A stretch of DNA of 64,000 bases. Source: Bradyrhizobium yuanmingense. Its GTDB lineage: Bacteria > Pseudomonadota > Alphaproteobacteria > Rhizobiales > Xanthobacteraceae. The DNA is taken from positions 26,903 through 90,902 of the forward strand of contig NZ_JARFML010000031.1 in NCBI RefSeq assembly GCF_029167105.1. Reading direction: 5' to 3'. The translations under genes and the position numbers were made by a program. Of the stretch, positions 54,845 through 63,878 are shown piece by piece (position 1 is the first letter of the stretch; each line of letters starts with the position of its first letter). The notes below the pieces were generated by a model. It did no database searches, was not told the origin of the DNA, and saw nothing but the letters and a program-made list of their open reading frames with translations.

Positions 54845-55992
54845 AAGCCGTTCAACGTCTCGACTGCGCGAGTCACGATCTTCTCCTCATCCCAGTGAAG
54901 ACGTTCGAAGGATACTGCGATCCGTCCTGTGGCATCAAGAATGAAGAGTTCGATGCGGTGACGGTTCACGAGCGCTTCACCAAAATTGACACCAAGCCCG
55001 AAGTACGAGCGCAACGCGTCATTCCCCTCGACGGCCCGCAGCATCCGATGATCTTCGTCCGTGCGCACGGCACGGTCCCGGCCATACACCCGCAACCGCT
55101 CGGCCCGATCAAACTCCGGATCATACGTGATCGCAGCCGTACGGATCCGTCCTGCGAGTCCCCGCGCGCCAAGCAATGCCTGGACGCGCGCCAGCTTCGT
55201 GACGGTGAGCGAGCACTTCATCGGATTATCGCAACGGGTATAGAAAAAGACTACTATTGCAGGCTTGCCACGGAAGAACTCAAGGAACTTCATCGATTTC
55301 CCGTCTTGATCTTGCATCAGGACGGAATTGATCGAGCTAGGCTCCTGGCTTTTCACTGGCCTCCTGACCGGGACACTTCCGGCCGCTGGCAAGCCACCGC
55401 AGCATGAAGAAATGGTGTGGTCGGGCTCTCGGATGGCCTTCAGGGCTCGGTCGAGATCGAGCCGCAACTTCCGTGACAGGCCGTGCTCTGCGCGCCAGCG
55501 CTCGAGCTGGGGTTGAACAGCTTGCGCGGTCGGGCCGAGCCAGGCCAGGGCGGCCAGCAATTCCGATACCGCGCTAGTCCCGGTGGATGAGGTCGCATAC
55601 TCGCCGTACCTCTCGAACGAAACCGGCTCGTCGTGGAGTCGAATCCGGTCGAGCGCCCGCGCAACAAAAGGCGCCAAGGCTTCGTTCGGTTTCGAATAAG
55701 AACGCAATGCGCGCGCGGCGGCAGCGATCAGGTAGGCATCGATCCCTGTATCCAGCTCTTCGAGCACGAAGATCAGTGCTTGATCTGAGAGTCCGATCCG
55801 CGCCAGGGCAAGCAGAATCCAACCTCGCATTTGGACGACGGTCGCGGACCCTCGCCCGTCATAGACAGGATGCTCTTCGCGCAGAAGATCCGTGAGTTCC
55901 GCACCACCGACCGGATCGGCAGAGAGCATGCCGACCAGATCGGCAAATCGGTCCTCCGACATCACGCTTGTTGCGTCGCCGGGAATGGGCAT
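54841..55992 (-). CDS. HEAT-repeat / SCO1-SenC fusion protein
   Basis: Protein of 383 residues. Residues about 40-190 are helical HEAT-like repeats. A linker with a Cys pair (SSCCGG, 197-198) leads to a thioredoxin-like SCO1/SenC domain (about 220-383): PAIVVFFYTRCDNPMKCS has Cys254 and Cys260 (C-x5-C rather than C-x3-C) and NRHRIELFILD has His345, together the copper ligand set. No signal peptide or membrane helix is seen, unlike classical SCO proteins. It starts one base after the HEAT protein stop and closes the tyrosinase operon; a copper-delivery or redox role for the tyrosinase is the simplest guess. Confidence 0.78.
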   Translation of the reverse strand: MPIPGDATSVMSEDRFADLVGMLSADPVGGAELTDLLREEHPVYDGRGSATVVQMRGWILLALARIGLSDQALIFVLEELDTGIDAYLIAAAARALRSYSKPNEALAPFVARALDRIRLHDEPVSFERYGEYATSSTGTSAVSELLAALAWLGPTAQAVQPQLERWRAEHGLSRKLRLDLDRALKAIREPDHTISSCCGGLPAAGSVPVRRPVKSQEPSSINSVLMQDQDGKSMKFLEFFRGKPAIVVFFYTRCDNPMKCSLTVTKLARVQALLGARGLAGRIRTAAITYDPEFDRAERLRVYGRDRAVRTDEDHRMLRAVEGNDALRSYFGLGVNFGEALVNRHRIELFILDATGRIAVSFERLHWDEEKIVTRAVETLNGF

Positions 55993-55993
55993 T

Positions 55994-56872
55994 CTACTGA
56001 TCGTATTTGCTGAGGAAACGACGTGCGGACTGCTTGTATTTTGCGGGCGTGTTGGACGAGTTGAAGCGAGTGACGCTCAGCATCAACGCCTTGTCCTTGG
56101 CGAACTTGGCGTCATCGCCGAATTGCTCCAACGCGGTCAAGCTCGTGGCCTTGATATCCGAGTAGTCCGATTTATCCTTCAGGATCTTGAGCGCCTGCTG
56201 TTGCAGCTTTTGGGGGTTCAGCGAGTGCAATGCAGAGGCTGCGAGCTGCCGATTTTCTCGCAGCTCCTTCTTGTTGCGGAGCACCTTTTCGAACATTGGT
56301 GCCGACTTGGCATCGGCCGCTAGCAGACGCAATGCCTCACGCTTCGCGTCCTGATTCGGCGGTTTCTTCACGATCGCGCGCGCCACCGAATACGCTTCGG
56401 CATGAGCGTCGTTGCCGAGAAGCTGAAGCGCCTTCTCCGGCGGGAGCAGCGCCTTGGCGGGATTCTTCAGGCCGTCCAGGAGCTTCTTTTGCGCAAATCC
56501 ATCCTTGTTGCGCATGAGGATACCAAGCGCCCGCCGCCGCAATTGTTCATGAGAATCGGTCGAGACCTGGCGCAAGGCCGCAATATAGTCCGCACTGACG
56601 GATTCGAAATTGGGGACACTGAAGGCCGCCGCACCAAGCGATTGCAGCGCCGCCATCCGTACCTCGATGAGCTTGCCGGTATCGCACAAGACCTTCAATA
56701 GACGCTGAACATCCTCAGTGCTCTCTGCAACCTGGACAGGGGTCGAGGCGGAGGTGCTGCGCTTTCTCGGCGAGACCGTTTTCTTTGCTGCCTTTTTCTT
56801 TGCTGCCGTTTTCTCTGCTGCCTTTTTCTTTCCTGCCTTTTTCTTTGCAACTTTCCGCTTCGTTGCCATCAT
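55994..56872 (-). CDS. HEAT-repeat protein with Lys/Ala-rich N-terminus
   Basis: Protein of 292 residues. The first 40 are an AlgP/histone-H1-like basic tract (KKKAAKKTVSPRK), which may bind nucleic acid or polyanions. The rest is an alpha solenoid of HEAT-like repeats (LIEVRMAALQSLGAAAF, QLRRRALGILMRNKDG, AKREALRLLAADAKSA, KATSLTALEQFGDDAKF). No catalytic motif is seen. It lies 23 bp after the tyrosinase and 1 bp before the HEAT-SCO gene, so it is probably a scaffold in that system. GGGGAG precedes the ATG at 56872. Confidence 0.78.
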   Translation of the reverse strand: MMATKRKVAKKKAGKKKAAEKTAAKKKAAKKTVSPRKRSTSASTPVQVAESTEDVQRLLKVLCDTGKLIEVRMAALQSLGAAAFSVPNFESVSADYIAALRQVSTDSHEQLRRRALGILMRNKDGFAQKKLLDGLKNPAKALLPPEKALQLLGNDAHAEAYSVARAIVKKPPNQDAKREALRLLAADAKSAPMFEKVLRNKKELRENRQLAASALHSLNPQKLQQQALKILKDKSDYSDIKATSLTALEQFGDDAKFAKDKALMLSVTRFNSSNTPAKYKQSARRFLSKYDQ

Positions 56873-56895
56873 CTCATCTCCCCGCGCAAGGCGCG

Positions 56896-58125
56896 CTAGA
56901 TCTGGACATCATCATAGCCGAATCCCGCGTTGGCGGCGGCATTGACAGCGCCGAGGTAATCGATGCAGTCCTTGACACGCGGCTGCGGCCCCGGCGCCGC
57001 GACGCAGGGTGATGTAGCCAACGTCCCGCCCGGCGCGTCCGGCGGACGGGTTGGGTCCGCGGGGCTGGTGATGCCATTCCACGGCCACATCGTATCATTC
57101 AGCTTGTGGCCCGGCCGACTGGTTGGTCTCTCGTCGAACGACGCCGCGGTCGCAGGATCGAAACGCCCGTTCTGGCGCTGCCACTTTGCCCAGAGCCGAT
57201 CGACGTTGCAGTGAAGCAGGAAAAACAGCGGGTCCTTCGCCGCGGTCCTAGGATCTTGAATGGAGCCGCCAAAGCTAGTGTGTGCAAGGCCGTGCGGATC
57301 TCCTTCCATGCCCCTGAACGTGCGAAATTGATTACCCAGCGCCAGCGTTTGCGCTTCTTTCATTGGATTTGGCGGAGCCTGCGACGTGGGAAAATCCGGA
57401 GTGCGATTGATGCCGGGAGTGCCATCCGTCACCCAGAATTCCAGTGGATTGCCATTGCGGAATTTCACCGTGCCATTTGCGTCGGACTCGCCCAGGAAGT
57501 CGCGTGTAAAAACGTTCGGAGCGGGCTGGTCGAAGCGCCAATAAGGAAGCGCCACACTTGGATCGATCGCCTGAAGCTCGCGCTCGAGATCGAGCAGATA
57601 GGCGCGATGCCATGGCAGGAAACCGGGCGCGGAATGCGCCTGCGATAGACCGGGCCCCTTGTGCATCTTGTTGAAATCCGCGAAGCGACCGAGGCCTTGA
57701 TTGTTGAGCTTGGCAAACGCCGCAATGAACCGATCGCGCTCGCCGTTCGTCAGCTTATTGGCATTCTTGCGGATGCGCACCATCAATTGGGAAGATCCGA
57801 CGAGCGTGTTGCCCACGCGTGCTTCGATCTTCACGTCTCCGGAATTGGTACTCGGCTGGCCAAATTTTCCGGCAACGAAGAACGGGACCGTTGTGCCGTT
57901 CGTCGGAACGGTCAGAGTAAGGCTGCTCGCGAACGCTCCCGTCGTACCGCTGCGAAATCCGACTCCACCGCCATTTGCCGCCGATACAGCGGCAATCTTG
58001 ACGCTGACGGTCGACGCGTTGGCGCCTGACGGGTCCGTCACGCGAATCCGGCACGGAGACGGTACCCATGTCACGAACCGCGCCTCTGGAGCTGTGCTGT
58101 TGTTGATCTGAAGTTCGACGTCCAT
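56896..58125 (-). CDS. Tyrosinase with N-terminal Ig-like domain
   Basis: Type 3 copper oxidase of 409 residues. The first 120 residues are a beta-rich Ig-like domain. The tyrosinase core follows with all six copper ligands: His155 (FNKMHKG), His164 and His173 (AHSAPGFLPWHRAYLLDLE) for CuA, His278, His282 and His305 (DPHGLAHTSF, FFLLHCNVDRLW) for CuB. There is no signal peptide, so it is probably cytosolic or exported by a partner. It oxidises phenols to quinones, with melanin synthesis as the usual outcome. The start at 58125 (MDVELQ) fits. It leads the operon with the HEAT and HEAT-SCO genes. Confidence 0.9.
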   Translation of the reverse strand: MDVELQINNSTAPEARFVTWVPSPCRIRVTDPSGANASTVSVKIAAVSAANGGGVGFRSGTTGAFASSLTLTVPTNGTTVPFFVAGKFGQPSTNSGDVKIEARVGNTLVGSSQLMVRIRKNANKLTNGERDRFIAAFAKLNNQGLGRFADFNKMHKGPGLSQAHSAPGFLPWHRAYLLDLERELQAIDPSVALPYWRFDQPAPNVFTRDFLGESDANGTVKFRNGNPLEFWVTDGTPGINRTPDFPTSQAPPNPMKEAQTLALGNQFRTFRGMEGDPHGLAHTSFGGSIQDPRTAAKDPLFFLLHCNVDRLWAKWQRQNGRFDPATAASFDERPTSRPGHKLNDTMWPWNGITSPADPTRPPDAPGGTLATSPCVAAPGPQPRVKDCIDYLGAVNAAANAGFGYDDVQI

Positions 58126-58315
58126 GAATGCGCCCTCCCTGCAATTGGGTGGCCCGAACAACATTCTCTACGAGCAATGGCTTACGATACAATCACCTCG
58201 TGCAATTGGCAAGATGCTCACCGCGACCGAATGCCTCCGGCCGGCGGCGAGCTTCTGGCTCTGTTGGCTTCGCGTCGCATTCGGAGAGAAGCCGGGATGC
58301 GCATACGCCACGCGC

Positions 58316-60052
58316 CTACCGCGGCAAGAGGTTCGTCTTCGCGAGGTCCAGCACCTCGTCGCCGCGCCCGTTCATCACCGCGCGGAGAACCCAGAGGCTG
58401 AAGCCCTTGATTTGCTCGGCCGTGATGGTCGGCGGCATCGACAGCTCCTGCTTGGCGGTGACGACGTCGAGCAGCGCCGGCCCATTGTGCGCCAGCATCT
58501 CCTTCATCGCGCCCGGAAGCTCGCCGGGATCCTCGACGCGCTTGGCAAAGATGCCCATCGCGCGCGCCATCGCGGCGAAATCCGGGTTCTCCAGGTCGAC
58601 ATTGGTGTCGACGAAGCCCGCCGCCTTCATCTCCAGCGCGACGAAGCCGAGCACGCCGTTGTTGAAGACGACCACCTTCACCGGCAGCTTCTGTTGCGTC
58701 AGCGTGATCAGGTCTCCCATCAGCATGGTGAAGCCGCCGTCGCCGGAGAGCGAGATGACCTGGCGCCCGGGCTGAGCAGCCTGCGCGCCGATCGCCTGCG
58801 GCATGGCATTGGCCATCGAGCCGTGCACGAAGGAGCCGATCAGCCGGCGGCGGCCGTTCATGTCGAGATAGCGCGCCGCCCACACCGTCGGAGTGCCGAC
58901 ATCGGCGGTGAAGACGGCATCGTCGGAGGCATGGTCGCTGATGATCTTGGCGAGATATTGCGGATGGATCGGCTTGGCTCCGGGCGTGCCCCTGGCAAGC
59001 GAATCCAGCCCCTCGCGGGCCCTCTTGTAGTGCGCGAAGGCATCGTCGAGATGCTTGCGCTGCGTCTTCGTCTCGAGCAGCGGCAGCAGCGCCTCGATGG
59101 TGAGCTTGACGTCGCCGACGAGGCCGAGATCGATCCTGCAGCGCCGTCCCAGATTTTCCGGGCGGATGTCGATCTGCGCGATCTTCGCATCATCAGGGAA
59201 GAACTGCTTGTAGGGGAAGTCGGTGCCGAGCATCACCAGCGCGTCGCAGGCGTGCATCGCGGCGTAGCCCGAGGAGAATCCGATGAAGCCGGTCATGCCG
59301 ACGTCATAGGGGTTGTCGTATTCGACATGCTCCTTGCCGCCGAGCGCATGCACGATCGGGCTCTTCAGCGCTTCGGCGAGTTGCATCAAGGGCGCATGTG
59401 CGCCGGCGCAGCCGCGGCCGCAGAACAGCGTGATGCGCTCGGCGCCGTTGAGAAGATCGGCGAGCGCCTTCAGCTCGTCCGGCTGCGGGACGACCTTCGG
59501 CGGAGCCAGCGCAAGACCGCGCGTCGTCGACAACGCGCGCTTCGGAGGACTCCGGAATGCGACATCGCCGGGCATGGCGACCACTGCGACGCCGCGCAGG
59601 CCCACCGCCGCGCGAATCGCGTTCTCCAGCACGAAAGGCAGCTGGCTCGGGTCCGACACCAGCTCGCAATAATGGCTGCATTCGCGGAACAGGTTTTGCG
59701 GATGCGTCTCCTGGAAATAGCCGCCGCCGATCTCGGCGGTCGGGATCTGCGCCGCGATCGCCAGCACGGGAACGCGGCTGCGATGCGCGTCGAACAGGCC
59801 GTTGATCAGATGCAGATTGCCGGGGCCGCAGGAGCCCGCGCAGACCGCGAGGCTCCCGGTTATCTCGGCTTCGCCGGCCGCCGCGAAGGCCGCGACCTCC
59901 TCGTGCCGGACATGAATCCATTCGATCGTGCCGCGGCGGCGCAGCGCCTCGGTGAGCGCGTTCAGGCTGTCGCCAACGATGCCGTAGATGCGCTTGACCC
60001 CGGCCTGTTCGAGCGTTGCCACGAACAGATCGGCCAAGTTGTTGATCGCCAT
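58316..60052 (-). CDS. poxB: Pyruvate dehydrogenase (quinone)
   Basis: ThDP- and FAD-dependent pyruvate:quinone oxidoreductase of 578 residues, close to the 572 of E. coli PoxB. Glu in HVRHEEVAAFAAAG activates ThDP; the middle domain binds FAD (TLFCGRGCAGAHAPLMQLAE); the C-terminal domain has GDGGFTMLMGDLITLT ending in FNN, the ThDP/Mg motif. The last residues (DEVLDLAKTNLLPR) correspond to the lipid-binding tail. It makes acetate and reduced quinone from pyruvate. The start at 60052 (MAINNL) fits; the gene stands alone. Confidence 0.92.
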   Translation of the reverse strand: MAINNLADLFVATLEQAGVKRIYGIVGDSLNALTEALRRRGTIEWIHVRHEEVAAFAAAGEAEITGSLAVCAGSCGPGNLHLINGLFDAHRSRVPVLAIAAQIPTAEIGGGYFQETHPQNLFRECSHYCELVSDPSQLPFVLENAIRAAVGLRGVAVVAMPGDVAFRSPPKRALSTTRGLALAPPKVVPQPDELKALADLLNGAERITLFCGRGCAGAHAPLMQLAEALKSPIVHALGGKEHVEYDNPYDVGMTGFIGFSSGYAAMHACDALVMLGTDFPYKQFFPDDAKIAQIDIRPENLGRRCRIDLGLVGDVKLTIEALLPLLETKTQRKHLDDAFAHYKRAREGLDSLARGTPGAKPIHPQYLAKIISDHASDDAVFTADVGTPTVWAARYLDMNGRRRLIGSFVHGSMANAMPQAIGAQAAQPGRQVISLSGDGGFTMLMGDLITLTQQKLPVKVVVFNNGVLGFVALEMKAAGFVDTNVDLENPDFAAMARAMGIFAKRVEDPGELPGAMKEMLAHNGPALLDVVTAKQELSMPPTITAEQIKGFSLWVLRAVMNGRGDEVLDLAKTNLLPR

Positions 60053-60161
60053 GTCGGTCTCCCGATTCAGCCAGTCGCATAACACGATGCGCGCATGTCG
60101 GCATCGCGCCACCATATGGCAGAATAGACCATGTCAGGATTACGGCCAGTTTATTGTCGGC

Positions 60162-60794
60162 TCAACCTTTCTCAATTGCCCGATCGTAGGCGGCAATTGT
60201 CACCTCTGCGCGAGCTGCAACATCTGCTGCACTCATGCCCGGCTTGTAGAGGCTGGAGCCAAGCCCGAAGGCAGTCACCCCGCCCTTGATGTACTCGGCA
60301 AAATTCTGGTCAGAGACGCCGCCGACGGCAGCGATCATCACGTCTGCCGGCAGCACGGCACGGATCGCGGCGATGCCGGAAGCGCCGAGCACGCTCGCCG
60401 GAAAGAATTTCAGGCTCGACGCGCCGGACCGTGCCGCCAGCAGCGCCTCGGTCGGCGAGAACACGCCGGGCATGGTCACCATGCGATGCTGATGCGCGCG
60501 CGCCAGCACTTCGGTGTCGACATTTGGCGAGACCATCAGCCTGCCGCCGACATCGTTGAGGCGATCGACATCTGCCCTCGTCAGCACCGTGCCGGCGCCG
60601 ATCAACACACCTGATGGCGCGAGCTTCACGGCAAGCGCGATCGAGCGGAACGGATCGGGCGAATTCAGGGGGATCTCGATCGCGGTCATGCCGGCCTCGA
60701 CCAAGACGCCGACGATCGCTTCGGTCTCCTCAGGCTTGATGCCGCGCAAGATCGCGACCAGCGGGCGCTGCATCGGCGGAAAGGGAACGCTCAT
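60162..60794 (-). CDS. dgoA: 2-dehydro-3-deoxy-6-phosphogalactonate aldolase
   Basis: KDPGal aldolase of 210 residues. Glu of VAILRGIKPEET and the Schiff-base Lys of SLKFFPAS are visible; IGAGTVLTRADVDRL and AVGGVSDQNFAEYI fit. It cleaves KDPGal to pyruvate and glyceraldehyde 3-phosphate in D-galactonate (De Ley-Doudoroff) catabolism. It lies 14 bp after dgoK, which makes its substrate, so assignment is firm. Confidence 0.93.
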   Translation of the reverse strand: MSVPFPPMQRPLVAILRGIKPEETEAIVGVLVEAGMTAIEIPLNSPDPFRSIALAVKLAPSGVLIGAGTVLTRADVDRLNDVGGRLMVSPNVDTEVLARAHQHRMVTMPGVFSPTEALLAARSGASSLKFFPASVLGASGIAAIRAVLPADVMIAAVGGVSDQNFAEYIKGGVTAFGLGSSLYKPGMSAADVAARAEVTIAAYDRAIEKG

Positions 60795-60808
60795 TTCTCG
60801 CAGTCCTT

Positions 60809-61723
60809 CTACTTCGTCCAGATCGCGGCTGCCGCCATCGACAGGCCGCGGCGGACGGCTTCATCCGCATCGACCGGATTTGCGGTTACCGAAAGCGCCT
60901 CGAATGCCAGCCGATACAGCACCGCAAGCCGCCCCGCGGCAATCAGCTGGACGCCCGCTTGCGGCACGGTGCCGGAGAGCCCTGCCGCGAGCTCCACACC
61001 GATCAACGTGCCCGATAGCGTCTCACGTGCCGCTGTCGGCGTGCCGCCGAACAAGAGCTGTCGCGACCGTGCAGTGAACAGCAGGTTGGCGGCGAAGGCC
61101 GGGGCGTCGAATGCGGCCTTTACGGCTGCCTTGAAGCTCGCGATATCTTCGGCGTCATCAGCGCCGGCGACCGCGAGCGACAGGATCGTCTCGCGCGAGA
61201 CGGCGCTGAACAGCTCGCCGGTCATGAAGGTGGCGAAGCGCTCGACCGTGCCGTCTTTCACCCGCACCCATTTCGAATGCGTGCCGGGCATGCAGACCAG
61301 CGCCTCGCCCGCGGCATCGAGGCCGAGCGCGCCGAGCAATTGCGTCTCCTCGCCGCGCATGACGTCCGGCGCCTTGGCATCGCGCTGGGCGATGCCCGGC
61401 AGGAAGCGAATGTCGCGCGCCTCGCCCGGCACGCGCACTGCCTGTTTCAGGACCGCTGAGAGCTTTGCCGGCGTGTCGACGTAGCCGGCCTCGACCCAGC
61501 CGGTCTTGGCACCGGCCATGCCGCAGACCAGAACCGGCAGATGCGCGGGCGCTTCGACCGCGGTCAGATGCGCTTGCAGCACGGCGGGAAAGCCGGTCTT
61601 CGCCGCCGCCAGCATGCCCTCACCGCTGCGGCGCTCGGCCAGCACCTGACCGGCGCGATCGACTAGCCAGAGCCGGAAGCTGCTGGTGCCCCAATCCACC
61701 GCGACAAAGGCGGGTTCGGTCAT
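60809..61723 (-). CDS. dgoK: 2-dehydro-3-deoxygalactonokinase
   Basis: KDGal kinase of 304 residues. The ASKHA-like N-terminus VAVDWGTSSFRLWLVDRAGQ and the CMPGTHSKWVRVKDG loop are typical. It phosphorylates 2-keto-3-deoxygalactonate with ATP for DgoA. The ATG at 61723 (MTEPAF) is chosen; the frame is open upstream but the family N-terminus starts here. No galactonate dehydratase gene is seen in the window; it may lie elsewhere. Confidence 0.93.
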   Translation of the reverse strand: MTEPAFVAVDWGTSSFRLWLVDRAGQVLAERRSGEGMLAAAKTGFPAVLQAHLTAVEAPAHLPVLVCGMAGAKTGWVEAGYVDTPAKLSAVLKQAVRVPGEARDIRFLPGIAQRDAKAPDVMRGEETQLLGALGLDAAGEALVCMPGTHSKWVRVKDGTVERFATFMTGELFSAVSRETILSLAVAGADDAEDIASFKAAVKAAFDAPAFAANLLFTARSRQLLFGGTPTAARETLSGTLIGVELAAGLSGTVPQAGVQLIAAGRLAVLYRLAFEALSVTANPVDADEAVRRGLSMAAAAIWTK

Positions 61724-61940
61724 GTCAGGTCTCGTCCTCGTCTCATGGCCAAGACGCCGTCTCGCGACACATGAGACGATGTCCAGCAGGCTCCCGTCGA
61801 GATACCGGCTATTGCGCGGGCAAACCAGCCCTTTCTCTTCAATTTGGGGCTCCGCCGCGCTGGCACACGGCTTGCTGACGCTTGATCTCTCAACTCCGTC
61901 AACGCGCGACAAGACGCGTCAACATCAGATGAGGAAACCC

Positions 61941-63038
61941 ATGGAGATCGGCTATTTCACGATGCCTTCGCATCCGCCGGAGTGCGGCCTCAAGGAAGGG
62001 AACGACTGGGATCTGCAGGTCATGCGCTGGCTCGACGAGCTCGGCTATCAGGAGGCCTGGGTCGGCGAGCACCACACGGCGCCCTGGGAACCCAATCCCA
62101 CGCCGGACCTCTTGATCGCGCAGGCCTTGATGCAGACCAAGCGCTTGCGCATCGGGCCGGGCGGCTTCCTGTTGCCCTATCACCATCCGGCCGAACTCGC
62201 CAACCGCGTCGCCATGCTCGACCATCTCTCCGAGGGCCGGCTCAATTTCGGCGTGGCGGCGAGCGGATTGCCGAGCGACTGGGCGATGTTCAACGTCGAC
62301 GGTATGAGCGGACAGAACCGCGACATGACGCGCGAGGCGCTGGAGATCATCCTGAAACTGTGGACCGAGCCGGCGCCCTTCACCCACAAGGGGAAGTACT
62401 GGACGGTGACCAAGCCGGACACGATGTTCGACTTCCTCAAGCCCCACATCAAGCCGCTGCAGGCGCCGCATCCGCCGATCGGCGTTGCGGGTCTTTCCAA
62501 GAACTCGGACACGCTGAAGCTCGCCGGGGAGCGCGGCTTCATCCCGATGAGCCTCAACCTCAATCCGGCCTATGTCTCGAGCCATTGGGACTCCGTCGAG
62601 ATCGGGGCGGCCAAGACCGGCCGCAAGCCGAACCGGCAGGACTGGCGCCTGGTGCGCGAGGTGTTCGTCGCCGACACCGACGAAGAAGCCTGGAAGCTCT
62701 CGACCGGCGACATGATGGGCCGGATGATGAGCGAGTACTTCCTGCCGCTGCTCGGCCATTTCGGCTTCAAGGACTATCTCAAGCACGCGCCCGATGTGCC
62801 CGACAGCGACGTCACGGTCGAATATTGCGCCAAGCGGAACTGGATCGTCGGCTCGCCCGCAACGGTCGCCGAGAAGATCGAAAAGATCTACGACGAGGTC
62901 GGCGGCTTCGGCGTGCTGCTGGTGTTCGGCTTCGACTACAAGCACAAGGCCGAGGCCTGGCACCACTCGCTCGCGCTGCTGAAGAATGAGGTGATGCCGC
63001 GCCTTGCGCATCTCGGCTCCGCGAAGAAGGCGGCTTGA
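61941..63038 (+). CDS. LLM-class flavin-dependent monooxygenase
   Basis: Bacterial-luciferase-like TIM-barrel monooxygenase of 365 residues that uses FMNH2 supplied by a reductase. Family motifs: EIGYFTMPSHPPE, EAWVGEHHTAPWE, FLLPYHHPAELANRVAMLDH and SEGRLNFGVAAS. The start at 61941 has TGAGGAAA before it; an ATG at 61929 is in frame. The flavin reductase gene follows 58 bp downstream in the same direction, making a two-component pair. Substrate unknown. Confidence 0.88.
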   Translation: MEIGYFTMPSHPPECGLKEGNDWDLQVMRWLDELGYQEAWVGEHHTAPWEPNPTPDLLIAQALMQTKRLRIGPGGFLLPYHHPAELANRVAMLDHLSEGRLNFGVAASGLPSDWAMFNVDGMSGQNRDMTREALEIILKLWTEPAPFTHKGKYWTVTKPDTMFDFLKPHIKPLQAPHPPIGVAGLSKNSDTLKLAGERGFIPMSLNLNPAYVSSHWDSVEIGAAKTGRKPNRQDWRLVREVFVADTDEEAWKLSTGDMMGRMMSEYFLPLLGHFGFKDYLKHAPDVPDSDVTVEYCAKRNWIVGSPATVAEKIEKIYDEVGGFGVLLVFGFDYKHKAEAWHHSLALLKNEVMPRLAHLGSAKKAA

Positions 63039-63096
63039 CGCTCAGCGGGTGCGGCGCGATCGTGTCGCACCCGCTTCTATTGTCGGAGATTTCCGC

Positions 63097-63666
63097 GTGA
63101 CGGTGGACGGCAATTCTTTCGACGCCAATCATTTCAAACAGGCGATGCGCCAATGTGCCGGTGCGGTAGCGCTGGTCACGGTGGGCGCCGAGCATGGCAG
63201 GCGCACGGGGCTGACGGTGACCTCGGCCTGCTCGTTGTCGGACAAGCCGCCCTCGCTGATCGTCTGCGTCAACCGCAACGCCAGCGCACATGCGCGCATC
63301 CGCGAGGAAGGTGCTTTCGCCATCAACTTCCTGCACGAGGATCACGCGCTGCTCGCCCTCACCTTCAGCGGCCAGAAGGGCGTCAACGGCGACGATCGCT
63401 TCGCCTTCGGGCAATGGACGCGTGGCGTGACCGGCGCACCGGTACTGGCGGACGCAGTGGCCGCGTTCGACTGCGTGCTGGCGCAGGAGTTCGAGACGAC
63501 GACGCATTCGATCTTCGTCGGCGAAGTCCGCGGCGCCTCGCATTCCGCTGCGGCAACGCCGCTGGTGTACCTGCGCAGCAATTTCCACAAGCCGCGAGAA
63601 CTCCGCGAGACCGTCGCGATCGGCGATCTCGACGCGCGGCATCTGAGCTGGACGGATTTTTCGTAG
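63097..63666 (+). CDS. Flavin reductase (HpaC-like), partner of the LLM oxidase
   Basis: Flavin reductase domain protein of 189 residues starting at GTG. The FMN-binding fold is recognised from KQAMRQCAGAVALVTVGAEH, RTGLTVTSACSLSDKPPSLI and NRNASAHARIREEGAFAINF. It reduces FMN with NAD(P)H for the monooxygenase upstream. The GTG at 63097 follows GGAG by nine bases. Downstream the next 260 bp contain a family C repeat and an IS. Confidence 0.86.
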   Translation: MTVDGNSFDANHFKQAMRQCAGAVALVTVGAEHGRRTGLTVTSACSLSDKPPSLIVCVNRNASAHARIREEGAFAINFLHEDHALLALTFSGQKGVNGDDRFAFGQWTRGVTGAPVLADAVAAFDCVLAQEFETTTHSIFVGEVRGASHSAAATPLVYLRSNFHKPRELRETVAIGDLDARHLSWTDFS

Positions 63667-63687
63667 GACGAGTGCTCGCTTTCTTCC

Positions 63688-63878
63688 TTCTCGCCTTGTG
63701 GGAGAAGGTGGCATAGGCGGCCTTCGGCCGCCGTTCTTAAGAACGCCGAAGCGGAGCTTCGGCTATGGCGCCGGATGAGGGGTTGTCTCCGCACATTCAA
63801 TCGAAAATTGGATTCGCGGAGAGAACCCCTCACCCGTCTCGCCGCTGCGCGGCGAGCCACCCTCTCCCACAGGGGGCC
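63688..63878. repeat. Palindromic repeat, family C, copy 3, interrupted by an IS
   Basis: The left arm CTTCTCGCCTTGTGGGAGAA reads as in copy 1, with GCGCCGGATGAGGGGTTGTC inside; the right arm runs ACCCTCTCCCACAGG and then stops where the insertion sequence begins. In copy 1 the arm continues CAAGGGGGAGAGGG, so the last bases were displaced. Confidence 0.8.
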
